A DNA stretch of 64,000 bases from an uncultured Pelagibacteraceae bacterium (GCA_902620465.1 CACNIF010000001.1:62001-126000), one strand, 5' to 3'; counted from the stretch's first letter, positions 8,244-17,495 are shown. Notes: generated from the sequence alone by a model not told the origin. A program made the numbers and translations.

Positions 8244-9926
8244 TTAATTATATAATTTTTCCAAGCTAGAAAAAAATCCATCTGAAAATTTCTTTTTATC
8301 AAATAAAGGTGTTTTTGAAACGTTATCATAAATATTTTTTCTTATCTTAATCAACTCTTCTGCGTTCAGAGCTAAATTAACAGCTTTTTTTATATAGTCT
8401 TCTTTATCATTACCAATTAGTGAAACAAGATTTGCGTTTTTATTTATGGACTCACCACATCTTGAATTTAAATTGTGGCCTTTCATTGTGACTACCGGAA
8501 CACCCATCCAAATTGCTTCAAATGAAGTTGTAACTCCATTATAGGGAAAAGTGTCTAAAGCTATATCGATGTCTTTATAAGTTTCTAAATGATTTGAAAA
8601 TTTTTTTTTAAACGGCAAAATAATTACAGACTTTAATACACCATATTTATCAAATTCTTCTTTGAATCTTTCAGTCGATATAGGAAATGATGTTTTCAAC
8701 ATTAATTTTGAATTTTTAACTTTTTTTAATATCTTTGACCAAACTTGAATTACATCGTCATTTATTTTTCTAAAATTATTAAATGATCCAAATGTAATGA
8801 ATTTTTTTAAAATTGAAGGCGCCGAATTAAATTCTCTTTTACTATCATAACCGTAATGACAATTCCAAATTTCTGGTAAATAAATAATTTTCTCCGAATA
8901 ATATTTTTCCTCATCAGGTTTTATTAAATTTCTATCAGCAATTAAATAATCCATTCCCGAAAGCCCAGTTGTATTTGGGTATCCACACCAGGATATTTGA
9001 ATAGGTGCTACACGGTTTTTAAACAATGTCAATCTATGGTCTGAAGTTAGTCCGTTAAGATCAATAATAATATCAATCTTGTCTTTTCTAATTTTATTAA
9101 TAACTTCAATATCTTTTAAACTTTTTATTTCATATATTATGAAAACTTTGTCCTCAAATTCTTTGATTGTATCATCTTTCTTGAGATTATTGTTATAAAT
9201 GAAAATGTTATACTTTTTTTTGTCATAAAAATTAATTACTGTTTTTAAAAAATAAACTACAGAATGTTTCCCCCTAATGTCAGACGATATGAATGCTATA
9301 TTTAATTTTTCATTTTTATTATTTATAATTTTTTCTAATCCATCATTTTTGTGTATAGGAACTAAATCACTAATCTTTTTTGAATTATTGAGAAATTCTT
9401 CTTGACTCCAGCCAAAAATATAATTTCTAAAAAAGATAGATGCTATTAAGGCGTCTATGTTAGAACTTAAATCAAAAACTTTTTTATAATGTTTAATAAT
9501 GGTTTCTGTATCTGAAGTACGTACAATAACTTTTGAAAAGTTGTACATCAAAACTTTATTTGTTTCAAAAAAACTTTTGTTTTTTTCGTAAAAAAAATAT
9601 ATATCATCAAAGAAATTTTTTTTGAGTTCATTTTCATTTTCTCTAAATTCATTATCAAAATGAATTACAGAGGTACTTATTAAATTTCTTAATGGATCAA
9701 ATAATTTTTCTGTTACTGTTTCTTTCAAACATGAATCTTTAAAATCTTGTATTGCAGATTTCTCAGCAGCAGAGGACTTGCCCGCCAACATTCTTGAAAC
9801 ACCACAGAGATTCAATAAACTAGGTGTTTTATCTTTTTCTTTAAGTTCGTTTTCAATTATTGAAACAATCAAAGAATATTTTTTTTCCTTTAATAATTTT
9901 AAAAAATTAGTGCTCTTTGTCGGCAT
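8244..9926 (-). CDS. GT41/OGT-like glycosyltransferase (upstream tandem copy)
   Basis: This is a 560-residue paralogue of the neighbouring gene with the same catalytic-region motifs: DIIIDLNGLTSDHRL, APIQISWCGYPNTTG, FGSFNNFRKIND and DTFPYNGVTTSFEAIWMGVPV. The ORF track begins at a TTG (9935). I prefer ATG 9926 (MPTKSTNFLKLLKEKKYS), which aligns with MNKKIDFQKLFEEKKYT of the other copy. The N-terminal halves have diverged much more than the C-terminal halves, suggesting different partners or acceptors with a common donor site. About 100 bp separate it from rho, so it may have its own promoter. Confidence 0.85.
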   Translation of the reverse strand: MPTKSTNFLKLLKEKKYSLIVSIIENELKEKDKTPSLLNLCGVSRMLAGKSSAAEKSAIQDFKDSCLKETVTEKLFDPLRNLISTSVIHFDNEFRENENELKKNFFDDIYFFYEKNKSFFETNKVLMYNFSKVIVRTSDTETIIKHYKKVFDLSSNIDALIASIFFRNYIFGWSQEEFLNNSKKISDLVPIHKNDGLEKIINNKNEKLNIAFISSDIRGKHSVVYFLKTVINFYDKKKYNIFIYNNNLKKDDTIKEFEDKVFIIYEIKSLKDIEVINKIRKDKIDIIIDLNGLTSDHRLTLFKNRVAPIQISWCGYPNTTGLSGMDYLIADRNLIKPDEEKYYSEKIIYLPEIWNCHYGYDSKREFNSAPSILKKFITFGSFNNFRKINDDVIQVWSKILKKVKNSKLMLKTSFPISTERFKEEFDKYGVLKSVIILPFKKKFSNHLETYKDIDIALDTFPYNGVTTSFEAIWMGVPVVTMKGHNLNSRCGESINKNANLVSLIGNDKEDYIKKAVNLALNAEELIKIRKNIYDNVSKTPLFDKKKFSDGFFSSLEKLYN

Positions 9927-10025
9927 AACGTCCAATTATATATTTATTGGATAACATTATTATTTTTTTTGAATAAAAATAGTTTTTTTTTGTATTTTTT
10001 AACTCTCTGTATATTTAGACTAGAT

Positions 10026-11294
10026 TTATGAAGGTTTGTTCATTGAATTAAAAAATTCAGAATTATTTTTTGTGTCTTTTAATTTTGAACTAATAAATTC
10101 GATAGCATCCATAGTGCCCATTGGTGCGATTATTCTTCTAAGAACATTCATTTTCTGAAGATCATTCTTTTCAAAAAGTAATTCCTCTCTTCTTGTTCCT
10201 GATTTAGTAATATCAATTGCAGGATATATTCTTTTATCTGCAATCTTTCTATCCAATACTGTTTCACTATTACCTGTCCCTTTAAATTCCTCAAAAATCA
10301 CCTCATCCATTCTGCTTCCTGTATCAATTAAAGCAGTAGATATTATCGTTAAAGATCCTCCCTCTTCAATATTTCTTGCTGCACCAAAAAATCTTTTTGG
10401 TCTCTGAAGAGCATTGGCGTCTACACCCCCTGTCAAGACTTTTCCAGAACTTGGTATTACTGCATTGTATGCTCTACCCAATCTTGTAATTGAGTCTAAT
10501 AATATCACTACATCTTTTTTATGTTCTGTTAGTCTTTTTGCTTTTTCAATAACCATTTCTGCAACAGCAACATGACGTTGTGCTGGTTCATCAAAAGTTG
10601 AACTTATGACTTCTCCTTTAACGGTTCTTTGCATATCAGTAACTTCTTCAGGTCTTTCATCAATTAATAGAACAATCAAATAACACTCAGGGTAATTTTT
10701 TGCGATTGAATTAGCTATACTTTGTAAAATCATTGTTTTTCCAGCCTTAGGTGGCGAAATAATTATCGATCTTTGGCCTTTACCGATAGGACTAACTAAA
10801 TCAATTAATCTAGGAGTTAAATCTTGTTTTTTATCAGGTTTTGTAATTTCAACTTCCATAATTAATTGCTTATCAGGATAGAGTGGAGTTAAGTTATCAA
10901 ATGCTATTTTGTGTCTAGATTTGTCGGGCTCTTCAAAATTAATTTTACTAACCTGAAGTAAAGCAAAATATCTTTCACCTTCTTTTGGTGCTCTAACCGG
11001 TCCTTCAACAGTATCACCAGTTCTCAATCCAAATTTTCTGATCTGACTTGGACTTACGTATATATCGTCAGGTCCTGGCAGATAATTCGACTCCATTGCT
11101 CTTAGGAAGCCAAAACCATCTTGCAATAACTGTAAAACTCCAGCTCCAGTAATTTCCTCTTTTTCTGCAACTTTTTTTAAAATTGCAAATAGTATTTCCT
11201 GCTTTCTCAACGTGCTAGCATTTTCTATACCCAATTCTTCAGCTTGAGCTATTAGCTGTTCTGACGATTTAAGTTTAAGTTCTTGTATGTTCAT
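10026..11294 (-). CDS. rho: Transcription termination factor Rho
   Basis: Rho is the hexameric RNA-dependent ATPase that ends transcription of untranslated RNA. The 422-residue protein has the N-terminal Rho helical domain, the cold-shock-like RNA-binding domain ([22 protein letters not shown]), Walker A SPPKAGKT (about 180-187), the Walker B region [16 protein letters not shown] and the Q/R loops. The length is standard, without the large insertions seen in actinobacteria. Its position between mnmE and the hem genes is conserved in alphaproteobacteria. Few intrinsic terminators are visible in this window, which fits a major role for Rho. Confidence 0.98.
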   Translation of the reverse strand: MNIQELKLKSSEQLIAQAEELGIENASTLRKQEILFAILKKVAEKEEITGAGVLQLLQDGFGFLRAMESNYLPGPDDIYVSPSQIRKFGLRTGDTVEGPVRAPKEGERYFALLQVSKINFEEPDKSRHKIAFDNLTPLYPDKQLIMEVEITKPDKKQDLTPRLIDLVSPIGKGQRSIIISPPKAGKTMILQSIANSIAKNYPECYLIVLLIDERPEEVTDMQRTVKGEVISSTFDEPAQRHVAVAEMVIEKAKRLTEHKKDVVILLDSITRLGRAYNAVIPSSGKVLTGGVDANALQRPKRFFGAARNIEEGGSLTIISTALIDTGSRMDEVIFEEFKGTGNSETVLDRKIADKRIYPAIDITKSGTRREELLFEKNDLQKMNVLRRIIAPMGTMDAIEFISSKLKDTKNNSEFFNSMNKPS

Positions 11295-11358
11295 GAATTA
11301 AATTATTAAGGACTTAATAATAAAGAAGAATATATATGCTAATTTAAATTTTTCAACC

Positions 11359-11793
11359 CTAGATAGGTTTGAAAATAACAATAAAAATGATTAAAATAAG
11401 CAATAATGTGGGAATTTCATTAATGTATCGATAGTATTTAGAAGAATGTTTATTCATATCTAGTTTGAATTGTCCTAAAACTTTTCCAAGATAAAAATGA
11501 TACAAGGTTAGGGAGATCACAAAAATAATTTTTAAAATCATCCACTTTTGGCCTAATTGCTGAAAGCCTATTTCGTGTATCAATATTAAACCAAATATCC
11601 AAGAGAGCGTCATTGCTGGGGTCATGATGTAAAAAAAAAGTTTTTTTTCCATAACTTTAAATATTTCTGATACTTGTGGTTTATCGTTATTTTCTGAATG
11701 ATAAACAAAAATTCTTGGAAGATATAAAAGTCCAGCCATCCAAGAAATAACTGCTATTAAATGTAAAGATTTGAAGAGCAAATAAGTGTTCAT
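11359..11793 (-). CDS. hemJ: Protoporphyrinogen IX oxidase HemJ (UPF0093)
   Basis: HemJ oxidises protoporphyrinogen IX to protoporphyrin IX, the step before ferrochelatase, in organisms without HemG or HemY. The 144-residue protein has about four membrane helices. It carries the family N-terminal pattern FKSLHLIAVISWMAGLLYLPRIFVYH with the conserved His near residue 11, and the WMILKIIFVISLTLYHFYLGK segment with the conserved Lys. It lies 3 bp from hemH and two genes from hemE, in line with one heme operon. Confidence 0.92.
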   Translation of the reverse strand: MNTYLLFKSLHLIAVISWMAGLLYLPRIFVYHSENNDKPQVSEIFKVMEKKLFFYIMTPAMTLSWIFGLILIHEIGFQQLGQKWMILKIIFVISLTLYHFYLGKVLGQFKLDMNKHSSKYYRYINEIPTLLLILIIFIVIFKPI

Positions 11794-11796
11794 AAA

Positions 11797-12795
11797 TTAC
11801 AGGCTTTTTTGAACTAATGATTTTAATAAGGCTATATGATCATCATTATCATTTAAACACGGCACCATATCAAAGTTTTCTCCACCCGACTCCAAGAAAG
11901 TTTCTTTACCTTGAATTAGAATTTCCTCTAAAGTTTCAACACAATCTGAAGAAAAACCTGGGCATATTGCAAGGACATTCTTTTTACCCTCGCCAGGCAA
12001 TTTTTCTAATGTTTTATCTGTGTAAGGTTCAAGCCACTTCTGAGGACCAAATCTTGATTGAAAAGTTGTTTTAAGTTCAATTGATTTAAACTTTTCTGAA
12101 ATCAGTCTAGTAGTTTTCTGACAATAACAATGATACGGATCTCCTTTATCGAAATATTTTTGTGGTATACCGTGGTAAGACACTAAAATTAAATCCGGCT
12201 TCCAATTTATTTCTTTTATCTTTTTATTTAATGAGTTTACCAGAGCATCGATGTATTGAGGGTGGGATTCATAGTGTGGTATAATTTTAATGGATGGTTG
12301 CCATCTCATTTTCATAAGAGTTCTATATACTTCATCACAAACAGTAGCTGTGGTTGCTGCGGCGTATTGAGGATATAATGGGAGTATAACCAGATTTTCA
12401 CAACCCTTATCGTGCAAATTTTTTATCTTACTTTTAATACTTGGATTTCCATACCTCATAGCAAAATCTACGACTATATTCTTTTCAGAAATTAAATTTG
12501 ATAATTTGTCTGCTTGTTTTCGAGTATAGTAAAGCAATGGAGAGATGTTCTCTTTTTTCATCCAAATCTCTTTATATGCCTTAGCGGTTTTAGAGGGCCT
12601 CAAATTTAATATAAAAATATTTAATATAATTTGCCAAAGTATAGGATTAACCTCTATTACTCTTCTATCGGATAGAAACTCCTTTAAATATTTTCTTATA
12701 TCTAACCAACTCGTTGAGTCAGGTGTTCCCAAATTAATTATTAAAACGCCGGTTTTACCAAAATTAACTTGAGGATGGTTTTTGCTATTTTCCAT
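11797..12795 (-). CDS. hemH: Ferrochelatase
   Basis: Ferrochelatase inserts Fe2+ into protoporphyrin IX to make protoheme. The 332-residue protein has the N-terminal GVLIINLGTPDS motif, the LLYYTRKQ substrate-channel segment, the VSYHGIPQKYFDKGDPYHCYCQ motif with the invariant metal-delivering His, and ICPGFSSDCVETLEEI near the end. The length is typical of the proteobacterial enzyme. It directly abuts hemE (no intergenic bases) and is followed by hemJ. Confidence 0.97.
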   Translation of the reverse strand: MENSKNHPQVNFGKTGVLIINLGTPDSTSWLDIRKYLKEFLSDRRVIEVNPILWQIILNIFILNLRPSKTAKAYKEIWMKKENISPLLYYTRKQADKLSNLISEKNIVVDFAMRYGNPSIKSKIKNLHDKGCENLVILPLYPQYAAATTATVCDEVYRTLMKMRWQPSIKIIPHYESHPQYIDALVNSLNKKIKEINWKPDLILVSYHGIPQKYFDKGDPYHCYCQKTTRLISEKFKSIELKTTFQSRFGPQKWLEPYTDKTLEKLPGEGKKNVLAICPGFSSDCVETLEEILIQGKETFLESGGENFDMVPCLNDNDDHIALLKSLVQKSL

Positions 12796-13797
12796 TTAAT
12801 AATCTTTCACTGTTTTTACTAAATAATTCATCATTTCTGGGTCTGTGTCAGGCAAAATTCCATGCCCTAAATTGAATATATAAGGGTGATCTTTAAAGAT
12901 ATCTAAATATCTTCTTGCTTCTTTTTTTAAACTTTCTTGATCAGTCAACAAAATTTTTGGATCCATTCCTCCTTGAACAGGAATTTGGATATCTTTTATA
13001 ATCTCTTTAGGATCAACTTCATAATCAATACAGACTGCGTCTGGCTTAACAGTTTCACAGTAATCTTTATATCTTTTTATACCTTTAGGAAAACATATGA
13101 CTGGAATGTTTAAAGATTTTGTAAATTCAACTAAGTTTACAGTGGGTCCATAAACATAATTTTGCAAATCTTTTTCATTTAATAATCCCGCCCAACTGTC
13201 AAAAATTTGAATAATTTGCGCACCGTTTTCAACTTGATTTTTAATATGCACTTTTAAAAACTTTTCAATAATCTCCAAAGTTAAACTTATTAAGTTTTTA
13301 TCTTTAAAAAAATCACTCTTTAAACCCGCCTTTGGAGATTTTTGATTAATCATGTATACTAAAAGAGTCCATGGAGCACCAACAAAACCTATTGTGTTCT
13401 TATTTTTTGTAAGAGCATTATTATTAATTAAATTAACAAGCTTGTAAACTGGATTAAGTCTCTCAACAAAATTGGTTTCATTCAATTTTAAAATACTATC
13501 TAAATCTAAATTTCCTAATATAGGTCCGACTCCTTTCTTAAACTCAACTTTTTGATTTAATCCATATGGTAACATTAAAATATCTGAAAAAATTATTGCA
13601 GCATCTAAATCAAACCTTTTTAAAGGCTGTAGAGTTATTTCTGCTGATAATTTTTCGTTTAAACATAACTTTATAAAATCAGGATTTTTACTTCTAATTT
13701 CTCTAAACTCTGGCAAATATCTTCCTGCTTGTCTCATAATCCAAATAGGCTTTATTGCTGTATCGTTATTTTTTAAAACTTTATAAATAGGGGTCAT
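12796..13797 (-). CDS. hemE: Uroporphyrinogen decarboxylase
   Basis: HemE removes four carboxyl groups from uroporphyrinogen III to give coproporphyrinogen III. The 333-residue protein has the signature PIWIMRQAGRYLPEFREIR near the N-terminus, the DAAIIFSDILMLPYGLN segment, and the C-terminal FNLGHGILPDTDPE. It is the first gene of the hemE-hemH-hemJ run. Its start faces the 261-bp intergenic region that I propose as oriC. hemE next to the origin is conserved in Caulobacter and Rickettsia. Confidence 0.98.
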   Translation of the reverse strand: MTPIYKVLKNNDTAIKPIWIMRQAGRYLPEFREIRSKNPDFIKLCLNEKLSAEITLQPLKRFDLDAAIIFSDILMLPYGLNQKVEFKKGVGPILGNLDLDSILKLNETNFVERLNPVYKLVNLINNNALTKNKNTIGFVGAPWTLLVYMINQKSPKAGLKSDFFKDKNLISLTLEIIEKFLKVHIKNQVENGAQIIQIFDSWAGLLNEKDLQNYVYGPTVNLVEFTKSLNIPVICFPKGIKRYKDYCETVKPDAVCIDYEVDPKEIIKDIQIPVQGGMDPKILLTDQESLKKEARRYLDIFKDHPYIFNLGHGILPDTDPEMMNYLVKTVKDY

Positions 13798-13863
13798 ATT
13801 TAAAATATATAATATAAGATTGTAGTATTCTTAGGGAGTGTGAATAATGGTAATTATTTTTTA

Positions 13864-13879
13864 TTAACATTTTATTAAC
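13864..13879 (+). promoter_or_regulatory. CtrA-type motif TTAA-N7-TTAAC
   Basis: The sequence TTAACATTTTATTAAC fits the CtrA response-regulator consensus TTAA-N7-TTAAC exactly. CtrA represses initiation at the Caulobacter origin by binding such elements. In DNA this A+T-rich the motif has a real chance of arising by accident, so this is a candidate only. Confidence 0.35.
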
Positions 13880-13965
13880 TATTTATTCTTAAATTTATCA
13901 TTAATTAATAGGTAACTTATGAATTGCCCAACCATTTGTATATTTGTTTTTCACTAAATAAATTA

Positions 13966-13974
13966 TGTTGATAA
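13966..13974 (-). promoter_or_regulatory. Near-consensus DnaA box
   Basis: On the minus strand this reads TTATCAACA, one mismatch from the TTATCCACA consensus. It is the best DnaA-box-like sequence in the intergenic region. Single boxes occur by chance, and the support comes from its location in the hemE/PPSR gap. Confidence 0.4.
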
Positions 13975-14027
13975 AACCCTTATTTTACAAGCCATTTTAA
14001 ATAAAAATAAATTTGTTTAATTTTATT

Positions 14028-14047
14028 AAGATATTACAAAGATATTA
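14028..14047 (+). repeat. AAGATATTA repeated with 11-bp period
   Basis: AAGATATTA occurs at 14028 and again at 14039, one helical turn apart, in A+T-only surroundings just before the PPSR start codon. Short A+T-rich iterons near an origin often mark the unwinding element, but this pair could also be low-complexity coincidence. Confidence 0.5.
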
Positions 14048-14058
14048 ACAAAATATAC

Positions 14059-14889
14059 ATGAGTAATACTTATCAAATATTCTTAATTTCTGACTCTACA
14101 GGAGAAACCTTGGATAGAATCTTTTTATCTTTAAAAGCACAGTTCAAAAATATTGATTATAAAGTTAATTCTTATTCTTTCACACGAACCGAGAACCAAA
14201 TTCATAAAATTCTCGAAATAGCAGAGAAAGAAGAAAATCCTATTATTTTATACACAATTGTAGACAACAACTTAGCCAAATGTTTAGCTAACTTGTCTAA
14301 TAAAAGAAGAATACCTTGCTTTGGGGTCTTGGGTAGCTTGATATTAAATTTTTCAAAACTATTTAATCAAAAAGCATCTCATGAGCCAAGCGGTCAACAC
14401 GTTTTAGATGAAGAGTACTATAATAGAATTGAGGCCATTCAATACACAATGAACCATGATGATGGAAATTTGCTTATTGATATTGAAAAATCTGATATAA
14501 TTTTATTGGGTGTTAGCAGAACTAGCAAAACACCTACTTCAATATATTTAGCAAACAAAGGTTATAAAACAGCAAACATACCTTTGATAAATCAGAATTC
14601 CATACCAAAAAATTTAAGAACAAATCCGCAAAATTTTTGTATTATTGGTTTAACAACCGAAGCCGAAAGGTTGGCTGATATAAGAAAAAATCGAATAAAT
14701 TCTTTAAAAAATATGAAAGGTCAAGACTATACTAATTTAGATAAAATTAAAAAAGAAGTTGAAGATGCAAAAAATACTTTTAGAAAGTATAAATGGCCAA
14801 CCATAGATGTAACAAGGAAATCCGTTGAGGAAACAGCTGCATCAATAATAAAAATTTACGAAATTTTTTCAAATAAAAAGAATGGATAA
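14059..14889 (+). CDS. Pyruvate phosphate dikinase / PEP synthase regulatory protein (PPSR, DUF299)
   Basis: PPSR is a bifunctional kinase/phosphorylase that inactivates and reactivates PEP synthase or pyruvate phosphate dikinase by threonine phosphorylation. The 276-residue protein begins with the family signature LISDSTGETLDRIFLSL. It has the HEPSGQHVLDEEYYNRIEAI block and the P-loop-like LGVSRTSKTPTSIYLANKG. Which dikinase it controls cannot be read here. It corresponds to the RP001-type gene that flanks alphaproteobacterial origins. It overlaps maf by 8 bp and heads the PPSR-maf-aroE-coaE-dnaQ operon. Confidence 0.93.
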   Translation: MSNTYQIFLISDSTGETLDRIFLSLKAQFKNIDYKVNSYSFTRTENQIHKILEIAEKEENPIILYTIVDNNLAKCLANLSNKRRIPCFGVLGSLILNFSKLFNQKASHEPSGQHVLDEEYYNRIEAIQYTMNHDDGNLLIDIEKSDIILLGVSRTSKTPTSIYLANKGYKTANIPLINQNSIPKNLRTNPQNFCIIGLTTEAERLADIRKNRINSLKNMKGQDYTNLDKIKKEVEDAKNTFRKYKWPTIDVTRKSVEETAASIIKIYEIFSNKKNG

Positions 14890-15472
14890 AAAAATTATTT
14901 TAGCATCAAAAAGTAAAGTAAGAAAAAAGATTTTAGACAAAAATAATATTACTAATATCGTCAAACCCTCAAATGTCGATGAGAATATTATTAAGCTAGG
15001 TTTGTTGAGCGAAAAAGCTAATCCGGAAATTATATCAAAAAATCTTGCAGAAGTAAAAGCAAACAAAATAAGCATGAAGTATCCTGATAAATTAGTATTA
15101 GGTGCAGACAGTGTGATAGATTTAGAGGGAGAACTAATATCGAAACCTGAAAATAGAGAAACTGCTTTAAAAATTTTAAAAAAACTTAATAGTAAATCTC
15201 ATTACTTGATAAGTTCGGTTTGTATATCTAAAAATGGTATGATGATTTGGAACTATACTGATAAAGCTAAATTAACAATGAAAAATTTTACTGAAGAAGA
15301 ATTGAAACAGTATTTATCTAAAATTTCTGATGAGACCCTTTATGCTTATAATGTTTACCAAATTGAAAGTGAGGGCAGATATTTATTTACAAGTATCGAA
15401 GGTGATGAAGACACAATTATGGGTTTACCAATAAAAAAAATTAAAGAATATTTAAAAACTCAAGGATACTAA
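14882..15472 (+). CDS. maf: Maf-like nucleoside triphosphate pyrophosphatase
   Basis: Maf proteins hydrolyse non-canonical or methylated nucleoside triphosphates to monophosphates and were first linked to septum control. The 196-residue protein has ILASKSKVRKKIL at the N-terminus (usually ASxSPRR), LGADSVIDLEGELISKP with the catalytic Asp, and a SVCI...TLY-type core. The conserved Pro of the first motif is absent, and many residues are Lys as elsewhere in this genome. Its place between PPSR and aroE is the conserved alphaproteobacterial order. Confidence 0.9.
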   Translation: MDKKIILASKSKVRKKILDKNNITNIVKPSNVDENIIKLGLLSEKANPEIISKNLAEVKANKISMKYPDKLVLGADSVIDLEGELISKPENRETALKILKKLNSKSHYLISSVCISKNGMMIWNYTDKAKLTMKNFTEEELKQYLSKISDETLYAYNVYQIESEGRYLFTSIEGDEDTIMGLPIKKIKEYLKTQGY

Positions 15473-15473
15473 T

Positions 15474-16268
15474 ATGAAAAAATTTTTTGTCATCGGAAAT
15501 CCAATTGATCACTCTTTATCTCCAAAACTTCAAAACCATTGGTTAAAAGAAAATAATATTGATGCCACATATGATAAAATTAAACTTGAAGATTCTCAAA
15601 TTAAAAATTTTATTCTAGATATAAAGAAACAAAAAGTAGCTGGTTGCAATGTAACTGTACCTTTTAAAAAAACTGTTATACCTTTTTTAGACAAATTAAG
15701 CCCCGAAGCAGAACAAACCCAGTCAGTAAACACAATTACTTTTTATAATGATTATCTGGTTGGACATAATACAGATATAGCTGGTTTTGATACTGCAATA
15801 AAAAAATTAAATTATAGTATTAAGGGAAAGAAAGTTTTAATTTTAGGTGCTGGTGGTGTGGTACCTTCAATAATTTTTGCTTTAAAAAATATGCGTGTTC
15901 AAGAGATAACAATTAGTAACAGAACTAGAGAGAAGGCAGAAAATTTAAAAATTTTATCTAATGATCTTAAAATTTTAGATTGGGGAAATTTAAATAATTT
16001 TGATGTATTGATAAATGCCACAAGTCTTGGTTTAAATAATGAAACAATAAATTTAGATTTCTCAAGTTTAGGGCCAGATAAGTTATTTTATGACATAATT
16101 TATAATCCCCATGAAACTAACTTTTTGAAAACAGGCAAGCAATTAGGATACAAAACGGAAAATGGAAAAACTATGTTTGTTTACCAAGCTCTAGAAGCAT
16201 TTAAATTATGGCACAAAATAGAACCAGAGGTTAATTCAAATACATTTAAGCTTTTAGAGAATGATTAG
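15474..16268 (+). CDS. aroE: Shikimate dehydrogenase (NADP+)
   Basis: AroE reduces 3-dehydroshikimate to shikimate in aromatic amino-acid synthesis. The 264-residue protein has the substrate-binding NPIDHSLSPKLQN motif with paired Ser residues, the catalytic Lys in GCNVTVPFKK, GHNTDIAGF, the nucleotide-binding VLILGAGGVV, and NRTREKA for NADP phosphate contact. It starts one base after the maf stop and overlaps coaE by 8 bp. Confidence 0.96.
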   Translation: MKKFFVIGNPIDHSLSPKLQNHWLKENNIDATYDKIKLEDSQIKNFILDIKKQKVAGCNVTVPFKKTVIPFLDKLSPEAEQTQSVNTITFYNDYLVGHNTDIAGFDTAIKKLNYSIKGKKVLILGAGGVVPSIIFALKNMRVQEITISNRTREKAENLKILSNDLKILDWGNLNNFDVLINATSLGLNNETINLDFSSLGPDKLFYDIIYNPHETNFLKTGKQLGYKTENGKTMFVYQALEAFKLWHKIEPEVNSNTFKLLEND

Positions 16269-16833
16269 AATTGGAATTTTAGGAGATATAGGATCTGGAA
16301 AAAGCTTTGTAGCCAAATCATTTGGATATCCAGTGTTTAATGCTGATAATGAGGTAGCCAAAATATACAAAAAAAGCAGGGTCTGTTTTTTAAAATTAAA
16401 AAAATTACTACCAAAATATATTAAAACATTTCCAACAGATAAAACTGAATTAACAAATGCGATTCTAAGCAACAAGAATAATATAAAAAAAATTATCAAA
16501 ATAGTTCATCCGCTTATAAGAAAAAAAATGAATTTGTTTCTTTTAAAAAATAAAAAGAGAAAGTTGGTAATTTTAGATATTCCTTTACTGTTAGAAAATA
16601 AAATTAAAAATACAAATATGATTTTAGTTTTTGTTGATGCAAAAAAGGTAGATATTTCAAAAAGACTACTTAAGAGAAAAGGATTTAACAGTAAAATTTT
16701 AAAAAGATTTAAGGAAATTCAACTTCCACTTGATTACAAAAAAAGAAAATCTCATTATATTATACAGAATTTTTATACAAAAAAAATTGTAAGAAAAAAT
16801 GTTAAAACTATTTTAAAAAAGATTTTAAAATGA
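16261..16833 (+). CDS. coaE: Dephospho-CoA kinase
   Basis: CoaE phosphorylates the 3' hydroxyl of dephospho-CoA in the last step of CoA synthesis. The 190-residue protein starts MIRIGILGDIGSGKS, a P-loop at residues 8-15. It continues with the FNADNEVAKIY motif containing the catalytic Asp, and VILDIPLLLENK (lid/LLE motif). The length is slightly below the usual 200. It overlaps aroE (8 bp) and dnaQ (ATGA). Confidence 0.94.
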   Translation: MIRIGILGDIGSGKSFVAKSFGYPVFNADNEVAKIYKKSRVCFLKLKKLLPKYIKTFPTDKTELTNAILSNKNNIKKIIKIVHPLIRKKMNLFLLKNKKRKLVILDIPLLLENKIKNTNMILVFVDAKKVDISKRLLKRKGFNSKILKRFKEIQLPLDYKKRKSHYIIQNFYTKKIVRKNVKTILKKILK

Positions 16834-17495
16834 GAGAGATTGTTTTAGATACTGAAACAACTGGTATATCCGTTAAGGAAGGTCATAGGATCGTTGAAAT
16901 AGGTTGTATAGAGCTTGATGATTTAATCCCTACAAAAAATAAATTTCATTGTTATTTAAATCCAGAAAGAAAAGTCTCTGATAAAGCTTTTGAGGTCCAT
17001 GGTTATTCAGATGAGTTTCTTTCCAAACAAAAAAAATTTTCAGAAATTATAGATGAATTTTTAGAGTTCATAAAAGACAAAAAACTAATTATTCATAATG
17101 CCGAGTTTGATTTATCTCATTTAAATAATGAATTAAAAATATTGGGAAAAAAAAATATTAATAATGAAATAGTAGATACATTAATTTTAGCTAGAGATAA
17201 ATTTCCAGGGTCTCCATCAAATTTAGATGCCTTGTGTAAAAGATATAGAATTGATAATTCGAGACGAACAAAGCACACAGCATTAGTAGACTGTGAATTG
17301 TTAGCAAAAGTTTATATAAATTTAATAGATCAAAAGGAACCCACCTTAGATTTTAGTATTCAAGAGAAAATTAGCAATCAAGAGAGTAATAAAAAAATCA
17401 ATTATTTTAAAAAAATTATAAAACCAACTGAAGAGGAACTAAATAATCATAGTAATTATTTGAAAACGCAAATTAAAAAAAATTTTTTTAATTAA
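16830..17495 (+). CDS. dnaQ: DNA polymerase III epsilon subunit, 3'-5' proofreading exonuclease
   Basis: DnaQ is the proofreading nuclease of the replicase. The 221-residue protein has Exo I IVLDTETTGIS with the metal-binding Asp and Glu, Exo II IHNAEFDLSHLN, and Exo III KHTALVDCELLAKVY with the His and Asp. The C-terminal tail, the clamp- and polymerase-binding part, is short and Lys/Asn-rich. It starts in an ATGA overlap with coaE. Its 3' end overlaps the end of convergent secB by 8 bp. Confidence 0.96.
   Translation: MREIVLDTETTGISVKEGHRIVEIGCIELDDLIPTKNKFHCYLNPERKVSDKAFEVHGYSDEFLSKQKKFSEIIDEFLEFIKDKKLIIHNAEFDLSHLNNELKILGKKNINNEIVDTLILARDKFPGSPSNLDALCKRYRIDNSRRTKHTALVDCELLAKVYINLIDQKEPTLDFSIQEKISNQESNKKINYFKKIIKPTEEELNNHSNYLKTQIKKNFFN

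Larger units (their letters stand above)
13798..14058. other. Candidate chromosomal replication origin (oriC)
   Basis: This is the longest gene-free stretch in the window and lies exactly at the hemE/PPSR boundary, the position of the origin in Caulobacter and Rickettsia. All complete genes from 865 to 13797 point left and the next five point right, as expected for leading-strand orientation. It is extremely A+T-rich. It holds one near-consensus DnaA box on the minus strand (TTATCAACA, 13966-13974), a CtrA-type TTAA-N7-TTAAC element (13864-13879), and a 9-bp sequence repeated at an 11-bp interval next to the PPSR start. No perfect TTATCCACA box is present, so the call rests mainly on synteny. 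Divergent promoters for hemE and PPSR must also lie here. Confidence 0.75.

Noticed and set aside
13798-14058. Riboswitch or small gene in the hemE/PPSR gap
   Set aside because: I found no stable G+C-containing stem or credible ORF; the content fits an origin and divergent promoters.
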